NCBI GenBank assembly: GCA_946807835.1
Contig: OX327696.1
Location: 694,501 to 758,500 of the forward strand
Direction: 5' to 3'
Length of the DNA: 64,000 nt
Source of the DNA: Ailanthus altissimus
Taxonomy: Eukaryota; Streptophyta; Magnoliopsida; Sapindales; Simaroubaceae
Made by a program: the position numbers and the translations under genes. Positions 55,017 through 64,000 of this stretch are shown here, piece by piece; within the stretch, counting starts at the first letter, position 1, and every line of letters begins with the position of its first letter. A model generated the notes under the pieces. That model searched no databases. It was not told the DNA's origin and saw nothing but the letters and a program-made list of their open reading frames with translations.

Positions 55017-55488
55017 TGTCACGCCCCAAGTGCTCTCAAGCATTTCCTCAAGCACTTGGTGCGCAACTAGGCCTGCTGGAGGCCTCTTGGACCATAGAGC
55101 GCTACGTGGACTGGAGTTTCTAGAAGGTCCGCTGTTTGGATTGCGAACCGGGCTGGGCCCGTGACTTATTAAGGTAGTTCACCATAATTAGAACTCTAAT
55201 TATGGTAGAATGACATCTTGGAATATTCTAAGGAATATTATCCCATCTTGTATGTACACCGTTAGATCGTTTAGATCTCAGCCATTGATTGTATAGGGCT
55301 GCAACTATAAAAGGGGGAGACCCTCACTTGTATTTTTCATCTCATAGCTTTGTATTCTCTTCAGCAATATAAGAGAGCATTCGTGCAAACACTTGGTGTG
55401 CCTTTCTTTCTTCTCTTTGTGTGGTATTTTTTGGCTGCTTAGCACGCAACGCATCTAAGGCGGCACGGTTCAAAAACCGTCCGTGACA
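55017..55488 (+). repeat. 3' LTR of Gypsy element (472 bp)
   Basis: Ends TGTCACG...CGTGACA form a perfect 7-bp inverted pair. It differs from the 5' LTR at about 27 positions by hand count. Confidence 0.9.
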
Positions 55489-55559
55489 CTAGGCAATGCT
55501 AGTGTTGACTCGCAACTTAGGCGTGGGAAATATGATAGGCTACTGACTCGTGGCATGAG

Positions 55560-56430
55560 GCGACAAATGTGTTAGGTGGCTAAAGTCATAGGCTAGATAT
55601 TTGTCATTGACCAAAAAGGTTAGTCCCTAAGGTAATGCTACCCATCTGGCCATTTATATCAAAAGTTCGTCTAATTTTTATTTGATGTGGAACATGGCAT
55701 TTTCATCCACTTAATTACATGACACCATCATATATCTAATTTGACCCATATTGACCATTCCTATTACTTTTGAAGGAACCATTACTCACATGACAATCTT
55801 CATTAAAGCTCAAAATATAGGCTTTTAGGGGCACATATGCGGATGAGAATTTAGGTTTACTTTAATATCACTTATTTTAGGTTGAGTGCTCGCCATTGAC
55901 CTAAAATAATATCATGTTAGGTAATGCTGATTACCGGCACACATATATCTAAAACCCATTTAATTGTTTTTCAATATATGACGTCACATTCTTCTCTACC
56001 TAGTTATGTGACACCCTTTCACGTCTGTCCCAAAATCAAGAGTCAACTTGGCTCGTATTACTCATTTTAAGTTGTAAAAGAGATTACCACATGAATAGTA
56101 ATTCTCTAAGAGTAATTGAGATGGAAAATAGACTAGCCTACTAGGAAGTATTGTTCACTCGCTCATATATAGTCAAAACCCACTCAATTTTTAATCATGT
56201 GAAATATAACATTCTCTCTCACTTAATCACATGACACCCTTGTCACGTTTAGCTTAAACTCAAAAGTCAACTTGTACTATATTTTTCATTCTTACTACTA
56301 TTGAACCTACGTAGCAATCTTTATTAGAGTTCAAAATAATGAATTTTAGGGACCCGTATATAAATAAGAGTTCGAGTTTACTTTAATACCATTTATTATA
56401 GGTCAAGTACTTGCCACTGATCTAATAACA
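55560..56430. repeat. Degenerate tandem repeat, right of Gypsy insertion
   Basis: Recurrent words are (A/C)ATATATCTAAAACCCA(T/C)T(T/C)AAT at about 55650, 55940 and 56165, ACTTAATTACATGACACC-like at 55717, 56000 and 56225, and GAGAATTTAGGTTTACTTTAATA at 55840 and 56370. Period is roughly 230-290 bases with drift. It continues the array seen at 49540-49868. Confidence 0.65.
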
Positions 56431-59007
56431 GACGTATTTTATACTAATTATTTTGATTTTTATAAACTTAGCATTTGTTTATTTTAATTATAAATATATT
56501 AGCTTTTTATGCATTTAATCATCATTTTATAAGTTTGAAGTTAACAGAATAATTTGAGATGAAAATAAAAAAAAAACACACAAAATTATTGAGATAGGAT
56601 TAAAATGCTCAATTGAATAATTCTATAAATAGTACTTACATAGTACCTTTGTGATAGAAGTTGAGCGTTACAGCCCTATAGCCTGCATCGCAACACCAAA
56701 ACTAAAACTTTTCAAATTTTTTTACTATGAACCATAATTGAGAATAATATTTTATGAATATTATCATGAATAATGCTTTTAAACATTATATAACAAAAGA
56801 TTATAATGAATGTCAATGCTATGGTATTGAGGTCTATCAATGAAATCTTAATTTTTGAGGTTTATTAATAAAAAAAAAAGAAAATCCTATTTTCATTAAA
56901 GAAGGAGAGAAAAGTACGAATGAAATCAAATTTTAAAAATTGAACAAAAAAAATAAGGGTTTAATAATTTACCATAAATATAAGTAATTATTATCAAATT
57001 TCATATATTTTTATGTTTTGTATATAATTATTTTTTTATTATACAGTTAATTTTATTTATTCTTATAAGACTTTCACAAAATACAAAAGAAAAAAAAAAA
57101 GATTGTACGGTGCAAAATATCGTACCAATAAATATTAGAGCATGTACATGCTAACGAAGGAATCTATGCTAAGGAATCAAAACTGAAAGCCTTTTAACGT
57201 GATGTTGTATTTTGTGACAGTGATGCTAAGTCAGATCAACTCTTTTTGTGGTTTGAATTCCATGTGCTTTTTGATGGTTCTGGTATAATATTTTTTCGCT
57301 TTTGGATTTCATCACTAGATTTATGTGAACACAGAATTAATATATAAAAGAATAAAAAGTTTATTTAAAATTGTGCAATTAAATAATTAATGTTCATATG
57401 TATATTGAGTAAGATATATTAAGGGTTATTATACAGTGTGATAATAATTCAATGAAATAGAATTTAGTGCCGTTTAATTTCACTTTTTTTTTAGTTAATT
57501 TTTTTTTTAAATTCTTTTAATGACGTTTAATTATAATTAAAAAAATTTTAAAGATTAAAAAAATTATTTTACTTTTATTTTTAAAAGTTTAAATTTTAAA
57601 TTTTTCATGATATAATTTTTTTTAATATTTATGTAATATCACATATATCATAATAATATTTTCTTATTTTTATATTGTACTTTTAATAAAAATAAATCAT
57701 ATTCAATTAATATATTTTTATATTTTTATAAAAGTGATTACATCTTTAATTCTCTATATCTTTACAACTATTATATTTTTAGAAGAATCTACTAAAATTT
57801 ATTATTAATTATTTAATTTTTTTAAATATAAAAAGTATTATTTTATTTTTAATTTTTGTATAAAATATAATAATTTATATTAATTCATTGATTATTATAG
57901 ATTAATTTTACTTAATTATTTTTTAATAAATTAAAATTTAAAAAATAAATGAAAATTTTAAACTTATATGTAAAATGTATTAAATTATTTAAAATTTAAA
58001 TATAAATTTTATTAAGTGTCTATTTTAATAATTTAATTACAAACAAATATTTTTAATAATATATAATTAAATAATTTAATACTTCAAAAGAATTTTTTAA
58101 TTAATAATCAATCGATTAATAATTTTTTTATAAAAAAATTTATTTTTAAAAATTTTATTTAAAAAATTCAATAAAACGAGTTCTTAATATTGATGTGATT
58201 CTTCTCCTTCTGATGTTCATAATTTCATTTCGTTGAATGCATATTATTATTAGTCATATAAATTTAGTTGACTTTGTGGTTCTCTTTACTTCCATTCTTA
58301 AATTTCCTTTCTATTTAGTTCTTTTCTCTGGTCGTTTCGACTTTATGATCATTTGAGGAGTCAAGACTAATTACGTTCCCCAAAGTTTCTTATTCCCCAC
58401 CACAAGAAGCAGAGTCATTTGCGATCCTTCTTGCGATGATGAATGTAGCTGGCGCAACTCTCACCAGTCTCGTTCTTGGTGTTTTATGGGTCTTATTACT
58501 TTACTTTCTCATTCACACGTTTCTCTCCTCTTCAAATCTCTGGCCATTAATTTATAACTTTACTCATCTTTCTCGTTCACACAATTGATAACTTTATTTT
58601 CTCGTTTCACCTGGTCTCATTCACCGTGTTTAGCGGCATAGTATTGCGGCTTCGACGAATCTCTGAATTCCTCCACCAAATAACTTACCTCTTAGTTCTC
58701 AAACGATTCTACTTTGCTCCTTTACGTCTTGTACCAGCAAGTACCACCACCTCCAACCGCCGTTAATCTTCCTCAGTTATATGGCCACAACCACCAAATA
58801 GTCACAAGTTTCTAATTTCGTACATGAAAACTTAAATAAGTCATTTGTTCAATTGTTAATTTATGCGGAACATATTTTATAAAATAATAATTTTGATGAA
58901 ATTACTTTCTTTTAATTAAAAGATCAATTATTTATTCCATCAATTTAGGGATTTGGTTATGCTTCAAAATGATTGCTTTTGTTAATTTTGTTAAAATTGG
59001 TGTATAA
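56431..59007. other. Very AT-rich stretch without recognised genes
   Basis: Bases 57450-58190 are almost pure A/T. From 58200 to 58830 composition is more balanced, with pyrimidine-rich tracts, but no coding similarity is visible. Confidence 0.45.
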
Positions 59008-59460
59008 TATTAAAATTATAACATTAAATTAAAATTAATTACAACATCAAGCTGAAGATTAAGCCCAAATATTTACAAGCTCAATTCATGAAGTTTCTAG
59101 ATTAGGTAAGATATTTTAAATTAATAATTAAAGAGATAAGTATTATAAACTTGTGTGGTTAATAAATTTTTACATTATTTTATTTGTGTGATTTTAATTT
59201 GTTGAAACTAAGTATAAATACCCCAATCTCTCATTTAGTTTTGTAAATAAGCAAGTTAAAAATAAAGAGTTGATCAAGTATTTAATCAATTGTTGAGAGT
59301 TTAGTGTGTTAGAGAGTTGAGCAAATAATAAGCTCAACAAAGAATGTGTGAGTGTTGTGTTGAAAGTGAGAAAGAGTGAGAGTTTCTAAAATTTGTATTA
59401 TAAGTTTTGAGTTTGTTGTATTGATAAAAGTGTTTCATTTGTGCTCCATTATTCTCAACA
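59008..59460 (+). repeat. 5' LTR of Copia element (453 bp)
   Basis: It starts TATTAAAATTA (degenerate TGTTAAAATTA), matching 63792 onward, and ends TATTCTCAACA. The TATA-like GTATAAATACCCC is near 59212-59224. Confidence 0.85.
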
Positions 59461-59462
59461 AT

Positions 59463-59474
59463 TGATATCAGAGC
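59463..59474 (+). promoter_or_regulatory. Primer-binding site of Copia element
   Basis: TGATATCAGAGC, two bases after the LTR end. Confidence 0.85.
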
Positions 59475-59676
59475 GAGACTGTTTGGGACTGCTCAAGTTG
59501 TAGGATTTTTAAGAATTCTGAGTATACTCTGTGGTTGCAGCTTTGACTGATCTTCCATATCAGAAAGGTCTCCTAGAAATTGTAAGTGAGTGAGATTCTG
59601 TGTGTCGTGAGTAATCTGTGACTCTGTAAGTTTATTGACAAAACTTGTTTGGTATTACTGAGGTACTGCCAACACG

Positions 59677-60540
59677 ATGGGTGACCTTCAAGTCGTTGGA
59701 GGAATCAAGAAGCTTAACAACCAAAATTACAATACATGGGCGACGTTGATGGAGTCTTACTTTCAAGGCCAAGATCTTTGGGAGATCGTTGGCGGGAATG
59801 AAGTGAAGCAACCAACAGACGAAGCCATTTTAAAGAAATGGAAGGTAAAAATTGGTAAGACTATGTTCACCATTAAGACCATAGTTGAAGAAGAAATGTT
59901 AGAGCACAAAAAGAAGGCCAAAACACCAAATGAAGCATGAGACACTTTTGCATCACTCTTTTCAAAGAAAAACAACATGCAACTATAACTTTTAGAGAAT
60001 GAACTGCTGTTAATTGCACAATGCAACATGACTATCAACCAATACTTCACAAAGGTAAAGTCATTATGTTATGAAATAACTGAGTTAGATCTTGTCGTTG
60101 TTATTACTAGAACGAGGATGAAAAGAATTATCATCCATGGTTTGAGGCCCGAGTATAGAAGTTTTGTTACTGCTGTACAAGGCTCGCCAACCCAACTATC
60201 TCTCATTGAACTTAAAAATTTACTTGCTGATCAAGAAGTGATTGTCAAGCAAATGGGTAGGTTGTCTTTAAAAGGCGATGAAGAAGCACTCTACATCGAC
60301 AAAAGAAAGGTTGATTTAAACGACGTGCTGGTGAATAATCTAAAAGAGATGATGATAAGATAAAGAGTTATCACCAAGAAGGTAGCTCACTGACAGAGGG
60401 AATATGGAGGACTTGCGACAATGGTAGTCAGTCCACCTAAAAGAAAAAGTTTAAAGGAAAATGCTACGATTGTGGAAAAATAGGACACATGGTAAAAGAT
60501 TGTTGGTCTAAGAAAAGATCTGCTGAGGGTAATGCTGCCA
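59677..60540 (+). pseudogene. Copia gag with intact zinc knuckle
   Basis: ATG at 59677. Gag core LNNQNYNTWATLMESYFQGQDLWEIV, then a TGA at 59938-59940 (Trp expected before DTFASLFS) and another stop near 59986 (Gln expected). MTINQYFTKVKSLCYEI and IIIHGLRPEYRSFVTAVQG follow from 60028. After a frame change, the zinc knuckle CYDCGKIGHMVKDC (60462-60503) is complete. Confidence 0.85.
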
Positions 60541-60599
60541 TATTAAACTCAGAAAGAAAAAGTGAAGATGAGTGGGATGTCGAAGCGTCTGTCGCTATA

Positions 60600-61055
60600 G
60601 AGGAAGAAGACCTATCACTCTCAATGATAATACCTGGATGAATTAGCTATGAAAATGATTGGATCGTCAACTCAGGATGTTCAAATCATATGAATGGTGA
60701 CGAAAAAAAGCTGCAAGATATGACTAAGTATAAAGGAAGTCGCGTGGTGGTGACAACCAACAACTCAAGATTGCCTATAGCTCACATCAGTAATACAGTC
60801 CTTGCACCTCGTTACAGTCCTAACAAGGTAACACTTCAAGATATCTATTATGTCCCCGGCATGAAAAAGAATCTATTGTCAGTATCACAGTTAACATCTT
60901 CTGGACACTATGTATTGTTCAGTCCACAAGATGTTAATGTGTACCAAGATTTAAAAATCATGGGAATACTAACAATGGAAGGACGACGACTAGAGTCAGT
61001 CTATGTATTATCAGCAGAGTTAGCTTATATAAATAAGACTCGAAAAATGAGATAG
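60600..61055 (+). pseudogene. Copia protease and pre-integrase
   Basis: The protease motif reads [11 protein letters not shown], with AAC at 60669-60671 where the catalytic Asp should be. [22 protein letters not shown] is the usual spacer before integrase. The frame ends at 61055 and the integrase part resumes in another frame ([13 protein letters not shown] from 61064). Confidence 0.83.
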
Positions 61056-61063
61056 TAGATTTT

Positions 61064-62180
61064 TGGCATGCACGATTGGGACATGTAAGTTATCATAAGC
61101 TAAAAGTGATGATGAATAAGGCAATGCTTAAGGGTCTAACCCAACTTGATATGAGAGTAGATACAGTATATGTGGGATGTCAGTACGGTAAGGCACATCA
61201 AATACTATATGAGGAGTCAAAGTTTAGAGTTAAAGAGCCATTAAAGTTGGTTCACTCTGATGTATTTGGACCTGTCACGCAGCCATCAATTGGTGGTATG
61301 CGGTACATGGTGACATTTATTGATGACTTCTTGAGGTATATATGAGTTTTTTTTATGAAGAAAAAATCAGATACTTTTTTGAAGTTCAAGGAATTTAAAG
61401 AAACAACTGAAGGAGAAGTCGGAAGAAAGATTTATTGTCTCCGCACAGATAATGGAAGAGAATATACCTCTGATGAGTTCTCACAAAATCTTCAAAAAAA
61501 TAAGATACGACATCAATTCACATGTGCTAACATGCCACAATAAAATGGTGTTACAGAAAGGAAGAATCGATATTTTGTAAAGATTTGTAGAAGTATGTTG
61601 CACGCAAAAAATGTACTAGAAAGATTTTAGGCCAAAAGAATGAAGACTGTAGCCCACATGATTAATAGGCTTCCTCAACCAAGGTTAGAGTTCATATCAC
61701 CCTTTGAGAAGTTGTGGGATTTGAAATTTACAGTGAGTCATTTTCGAGTATTTTGTTGTATATGCTATGTGTTTATGCCAAATCACCTGAGAAACAAATT
61801 CGACAAAAAAGCAATCATGTGTATCTTTGTTGGATATGATAACCAGCTTAAAGAATGAAAATGTTGTGACCCTACTAGTGGGCGGTGCTACACATCAAGG
61901 AATGTGGTGTTTGATGAAGTATCTTTATGGTGGTCGCCACAAAAAGAGGAGCTTCCAGATTTAAAATAAATAGAAGAACGACTACAACAAAAGATAGAAG
62001 AGCAGATTGCTGAAATTCGACCAAGCCAAGAAGACCTTGATAATGGAAGCAGTGATGACACCGAGCAAGAGATAACTCAAAGTTCTTGGCAAATTGGCAT
62101 CTATCAACAACCAACAACAAAGGCCAAATATAAAGGAGCAGAACCTGCAATCCCTCAGTCTTATCCTCGAAGGTCAATAA
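61064..62180 (+). pseudogene. Copia integrase
   Basis: [29 protein letters not shown] (first Asp); [16 protein letters not shown] (second Asp); NGVTERKNR (Glu). MINRLPQPRLEFISPFEKL and IMCIFVGYDNQ follow. Stops at 61343-61345, 61628-61630 and 61856-61858 stand where Trp is expected; one at 61541-61543 where Gln is expected. DDE residues are retained. The first zinc-knuckle Cys pair is altered (VGCQYG). Confidence 0.84.
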
Positions 62181-62218
62181 GAATACGAAAGCCTAATCCT
62201 AAATATGTTAATGCAGCT

Positions 62219-63011
62219 ATGGCGAAAGAGGAAAATGTTAAGGAACCTGAGACTTTTAAAAAAGCATCACAGAGTTCTGAATGGATTAAAGCTATGAAAA
62301 AAGAAATCATAGTGTTGGAGCGAAATCAAACTTGGAATTTAGTGCCAAAGCCAAAGGATGTGAAACCCATATCTTGTAAGTGGGTGTATAAGATCAAAAG
62401 ACATCCTAATGAATCGGTGGAGAGGTATAAAGCTCGATTGGTAGCTTGAAGGATTTTCTCAACAGTATGGACTAGACTATGATGAAACGTTTAGTCCAAT
62501 AGCCAAGATCACCATAGTACAAGTTTCACTTGCACTAGCAGCTAGCAAAGTTTGGATATTGTGACAAATGGACGTAAAGAATACTTTTCTACATGGAGAG
62601 TTAGATCGAGAGATCTATATGATTTAACCAATTGGATTTGAAAGCAAATTTCATCTTGATTATGTGTGTAAATTGAGAAAGACCTTGTATGGATTAAAGC
62701 AAACTCCAAAGGCGTGGTATGGTAAAATTGGAGAATTTCTAACATATGGTGGTTACTCTGTAGCACCAACTGATTCGAGCTTGTTCGTTAAAGCTAATGG
62801 AAAGAAACTTGTAATTGTGCTAATATATGTGGATCACTTAATTATCACTGGAGATGATGAAGAAGAGATTCATCGAACAATAGAGAATTTGGCGGTTTTC
62901 TTCCAGATGAAAGAGCTTGAACAACTTAAGTATTTCATTGGGCTCGAAGTCACTTGGACAATAGAAGTAATTTTTTTAAGACAACAAAAATATGCCAAAG
63001 ATTTGTTATAG
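62219..63011 (+). pseudogene. Copia reverse transcriptase with altered active site
   Basis: SSEWIKAMKKEII, NQTWNLVPKPKDVKPISCKWVYKIKR and YKARLVA, then TGA plus one extra base near 62448 shift the frame. [47 protein letters not shown] follow, with stops at 62562-62564 (Trp expected) and near 62624 (Gln expected). The catalytic box reads YVDH, with CAC at 62835-62837 replacing the second Asp, so polymerase activity would be lost even without the stops. Confidence 0.85.
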
Positions 63012-63797
63012 AAGTTTGGGATACTAGAGTGCAAGCCTATCTTAATACCGTTAGAAGCCAAAGCCAAGTTGTACGGTCATGAAGGAAAGGATTTAGAAGA
63101 TAGAACTATGTATCGACAACTGGTAGGAAGTTTCATTTATTTGACATTGACTCGACTAGATATTTCTTATGCAGTTAGAGTAATAAGTTGATACATGCAA
63201 AATCCTAAAAAACCTTATTTAGAAGCAGCTCGACAGATATTGAGATATGTGAAAGGCACAATTGACTATGGTTTTTTCTATAAGAAAGACCAAAATCGTA
63301 AAATAGTTGGCTATTGTGATGCTGACTATGCTGGAGATTATCACACACGGCGTTCAACTATGGGGTATTTTTTCAAGATTTGTTCAGGAACAGTCTCTTG
63401 GTGCAATAAAAGGCAACCAACTGTATCATTATCAACTACTGAAGCTGAGTACAGTGCAGCAGCAATGACAGCTCAAGAAAGTACACAGTTGATGCAATTG
63501 ATGGAGGATTTACATCAGCCAAGAGATTATAAAGTGTCAATATATTGTGATAATCGATCAGCAATCTATTTGGTAGAAAATTCAATTTTTTATGCAAGAA
63601 CAAAGCATGTGGAGGTGCATTATCACTTTATCAAGGAGAAAGTTCTGCAAGAAGAAATTGAGTTACTGTATGTTAAGACCGAAGAACAAGTGGCTAATTT
63701 GTTCACAAAAAGTTTGGGTGTTAATAAGTTCAAAAACTTTTGCAGGCAACTCAACATGGTTAGAAGAACAGAAGTTAGTGTTGAGGGGGAGTATTAA
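63012..63797 (+). pseudogene. Copia RNase H
   Basis: MYRQLVGSFIYLTLTRLDISYAV, TGA near 63190 (Arg expected), then an open 200-codon piece: [81 protein letters not shown] and VANLFTKSL. The acidic residues (D of CDADYAG, E of EAEY, D of YCDN) are present. Stop at 63795-63797, overlapping the LTR start. Confidence 0.86.
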
Positions 63798-64000
63798 AAT
63801 TACAATACCAAATTAAATTAATTACAATATCAAACCCAAGATTAAGCCCAAATATTTACAAGTCCAATTCTTGAAGTTTCTAGATTAGGTAAGATATTTT
63901 AAATTAATAATTAAAGAGATAAATATTATAAACTTATATGGTTAATAAATTTTTACGTTATTTTATTTGTGTGATTTTAATCTGTTGAAACTAAGTATAA
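63792..64000 (+). repeat. 3' LTR of Copia element, truncated by window end
   Basis: It begins TATTAAAATTACAATACC after the purine tract GAGGGGGAG and follows the 5' LTR closely to the window edge. Confidence 0.87.

Larger units (their letters stand above)
49869..55488 (+). mobile_element. Chromodomain Gypsy (chromovirus) retrotransposon, nearly full length, broken (5.62 kb)
   Basis: LTRs of 472 bp each (49869-50340, 55017-55488) flank gag, protease, RT, RNase H, integrase and a C-terminal chromodomain, which is the order and tail of chromoviruses. Size and the Met PBS fit a Reina-like member, but the clade call is tentative. About 27 of 472 LTR positions differ by hand count, mostly transitions. 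From about 52358 to 55000 pol stays in one frame, interrupted only by stops. The target duplication is unclear: ACTAA on the left; ACTAG on the right only if one base of the LTR end is shared. Confidence 0.87.
59008..64000 (+). mobile_element. Copia retrotransposon, broken, 3' LTR cut by window end
   Basis: 5' LTR (59008-59460), Met PBS, gag, protease, integrase, RT, RNase H, purine tract TGAGGGGGAG and the first 209 bases of the 3' LTR. The gag-PR-IN-RT-RH order is Copia. Gag opens MGDLQVVGGIKKLNNQNYNTW, unlike the Tork-like element, so it belongs to another Copia lineage. At least ten stops and three frameshifts disable it. Confidence 0.87.

Overview
This is a eudicot plant nuclear window. 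The evidence is one intron-containing TIR-NBS-LRR (TNL) resistance gene, a class that monocots lack, set in AT-rich DNA packed with plant Copia, Gypsy, LINE, hAT-like and TRIM-like elements. I see no rRNA or tRNA gene, no CRISPR array and nothing of bacterial origin. The species cannot be read from the sequence.

Layout, left to right. 1-3012: a gag-only Copia-type element (family A), cut by the window edge and inserted in a LINE remnant (3013-4600). 5488-5882: a hAT-like MITE. 6652-9842: a second non-autonomous LTR element (family B), with further B LTR fragments at 13.55-14.0 kb and 19.5-20.2 kb. 11.3-11.8 kb: a lone LTR with a primer-binding site. 12.4-13.1 kb: a broken coiled-coil reading frame. 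16450-24489 (minus strand): a five-exon TNL gene that I can join without any stop or frameshift into 1218 residues; its third intron (3.47 kb) holds old Copia and LTR debris. 26.94-27.24 kb: a truncated copy of part of that gene. 27.7-28.7 kb: Copia scraps. 29399-30448: a TRIM-like miniature retroelement whose primer-binding-site region is tandemly multiplied. 32023-35185 (minus): a second family A element with exact 5-bp target duplications. 36599-42153 (minus): a nearly full-length but broken Tork-like Copia. 43.5-46.05 kb: an internally deleted Gypsy copy. 49869-55488: a nearly full-length chromodomain Gypsy of the same family, inserted in a degenerate tandem repeat. 59008-64000: another Copia, with its 3' LTR cut by the window end.

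How the parts relate. The TNL gene is the only plausible intact cellular gene: a cytoplasmic or nuclear immune receptor with a conserved TIR catalytic glutamate, a complete NB-ARC motif set, LRRs and a C-terminal C-JID/post-LRR domain. Everything else is retroelement sequence at various stages of decay. Families A and B lack pol and must rely on enzymes made elsewhere. The Tork-like element shares their polypurine-tract context, primer-binding site and LTR modules, so its relatives are the natural candidate helpers. Stop codons in the pol genes fall mostly where Trp, Gln or Arg is expected, and three proteases have lost the catalytic Asp to Asn. Both fit C-to-T/G-to-A decay of methylated DNA.

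The most unusual structures are the multiplied primer-binding-site array (29.5-30.2 kb), the twin gag-only elements, and the near-identical triplication inside one gag gene (0.38-1.19 kb). All coordinates, splice sites and alignments were made by eye.
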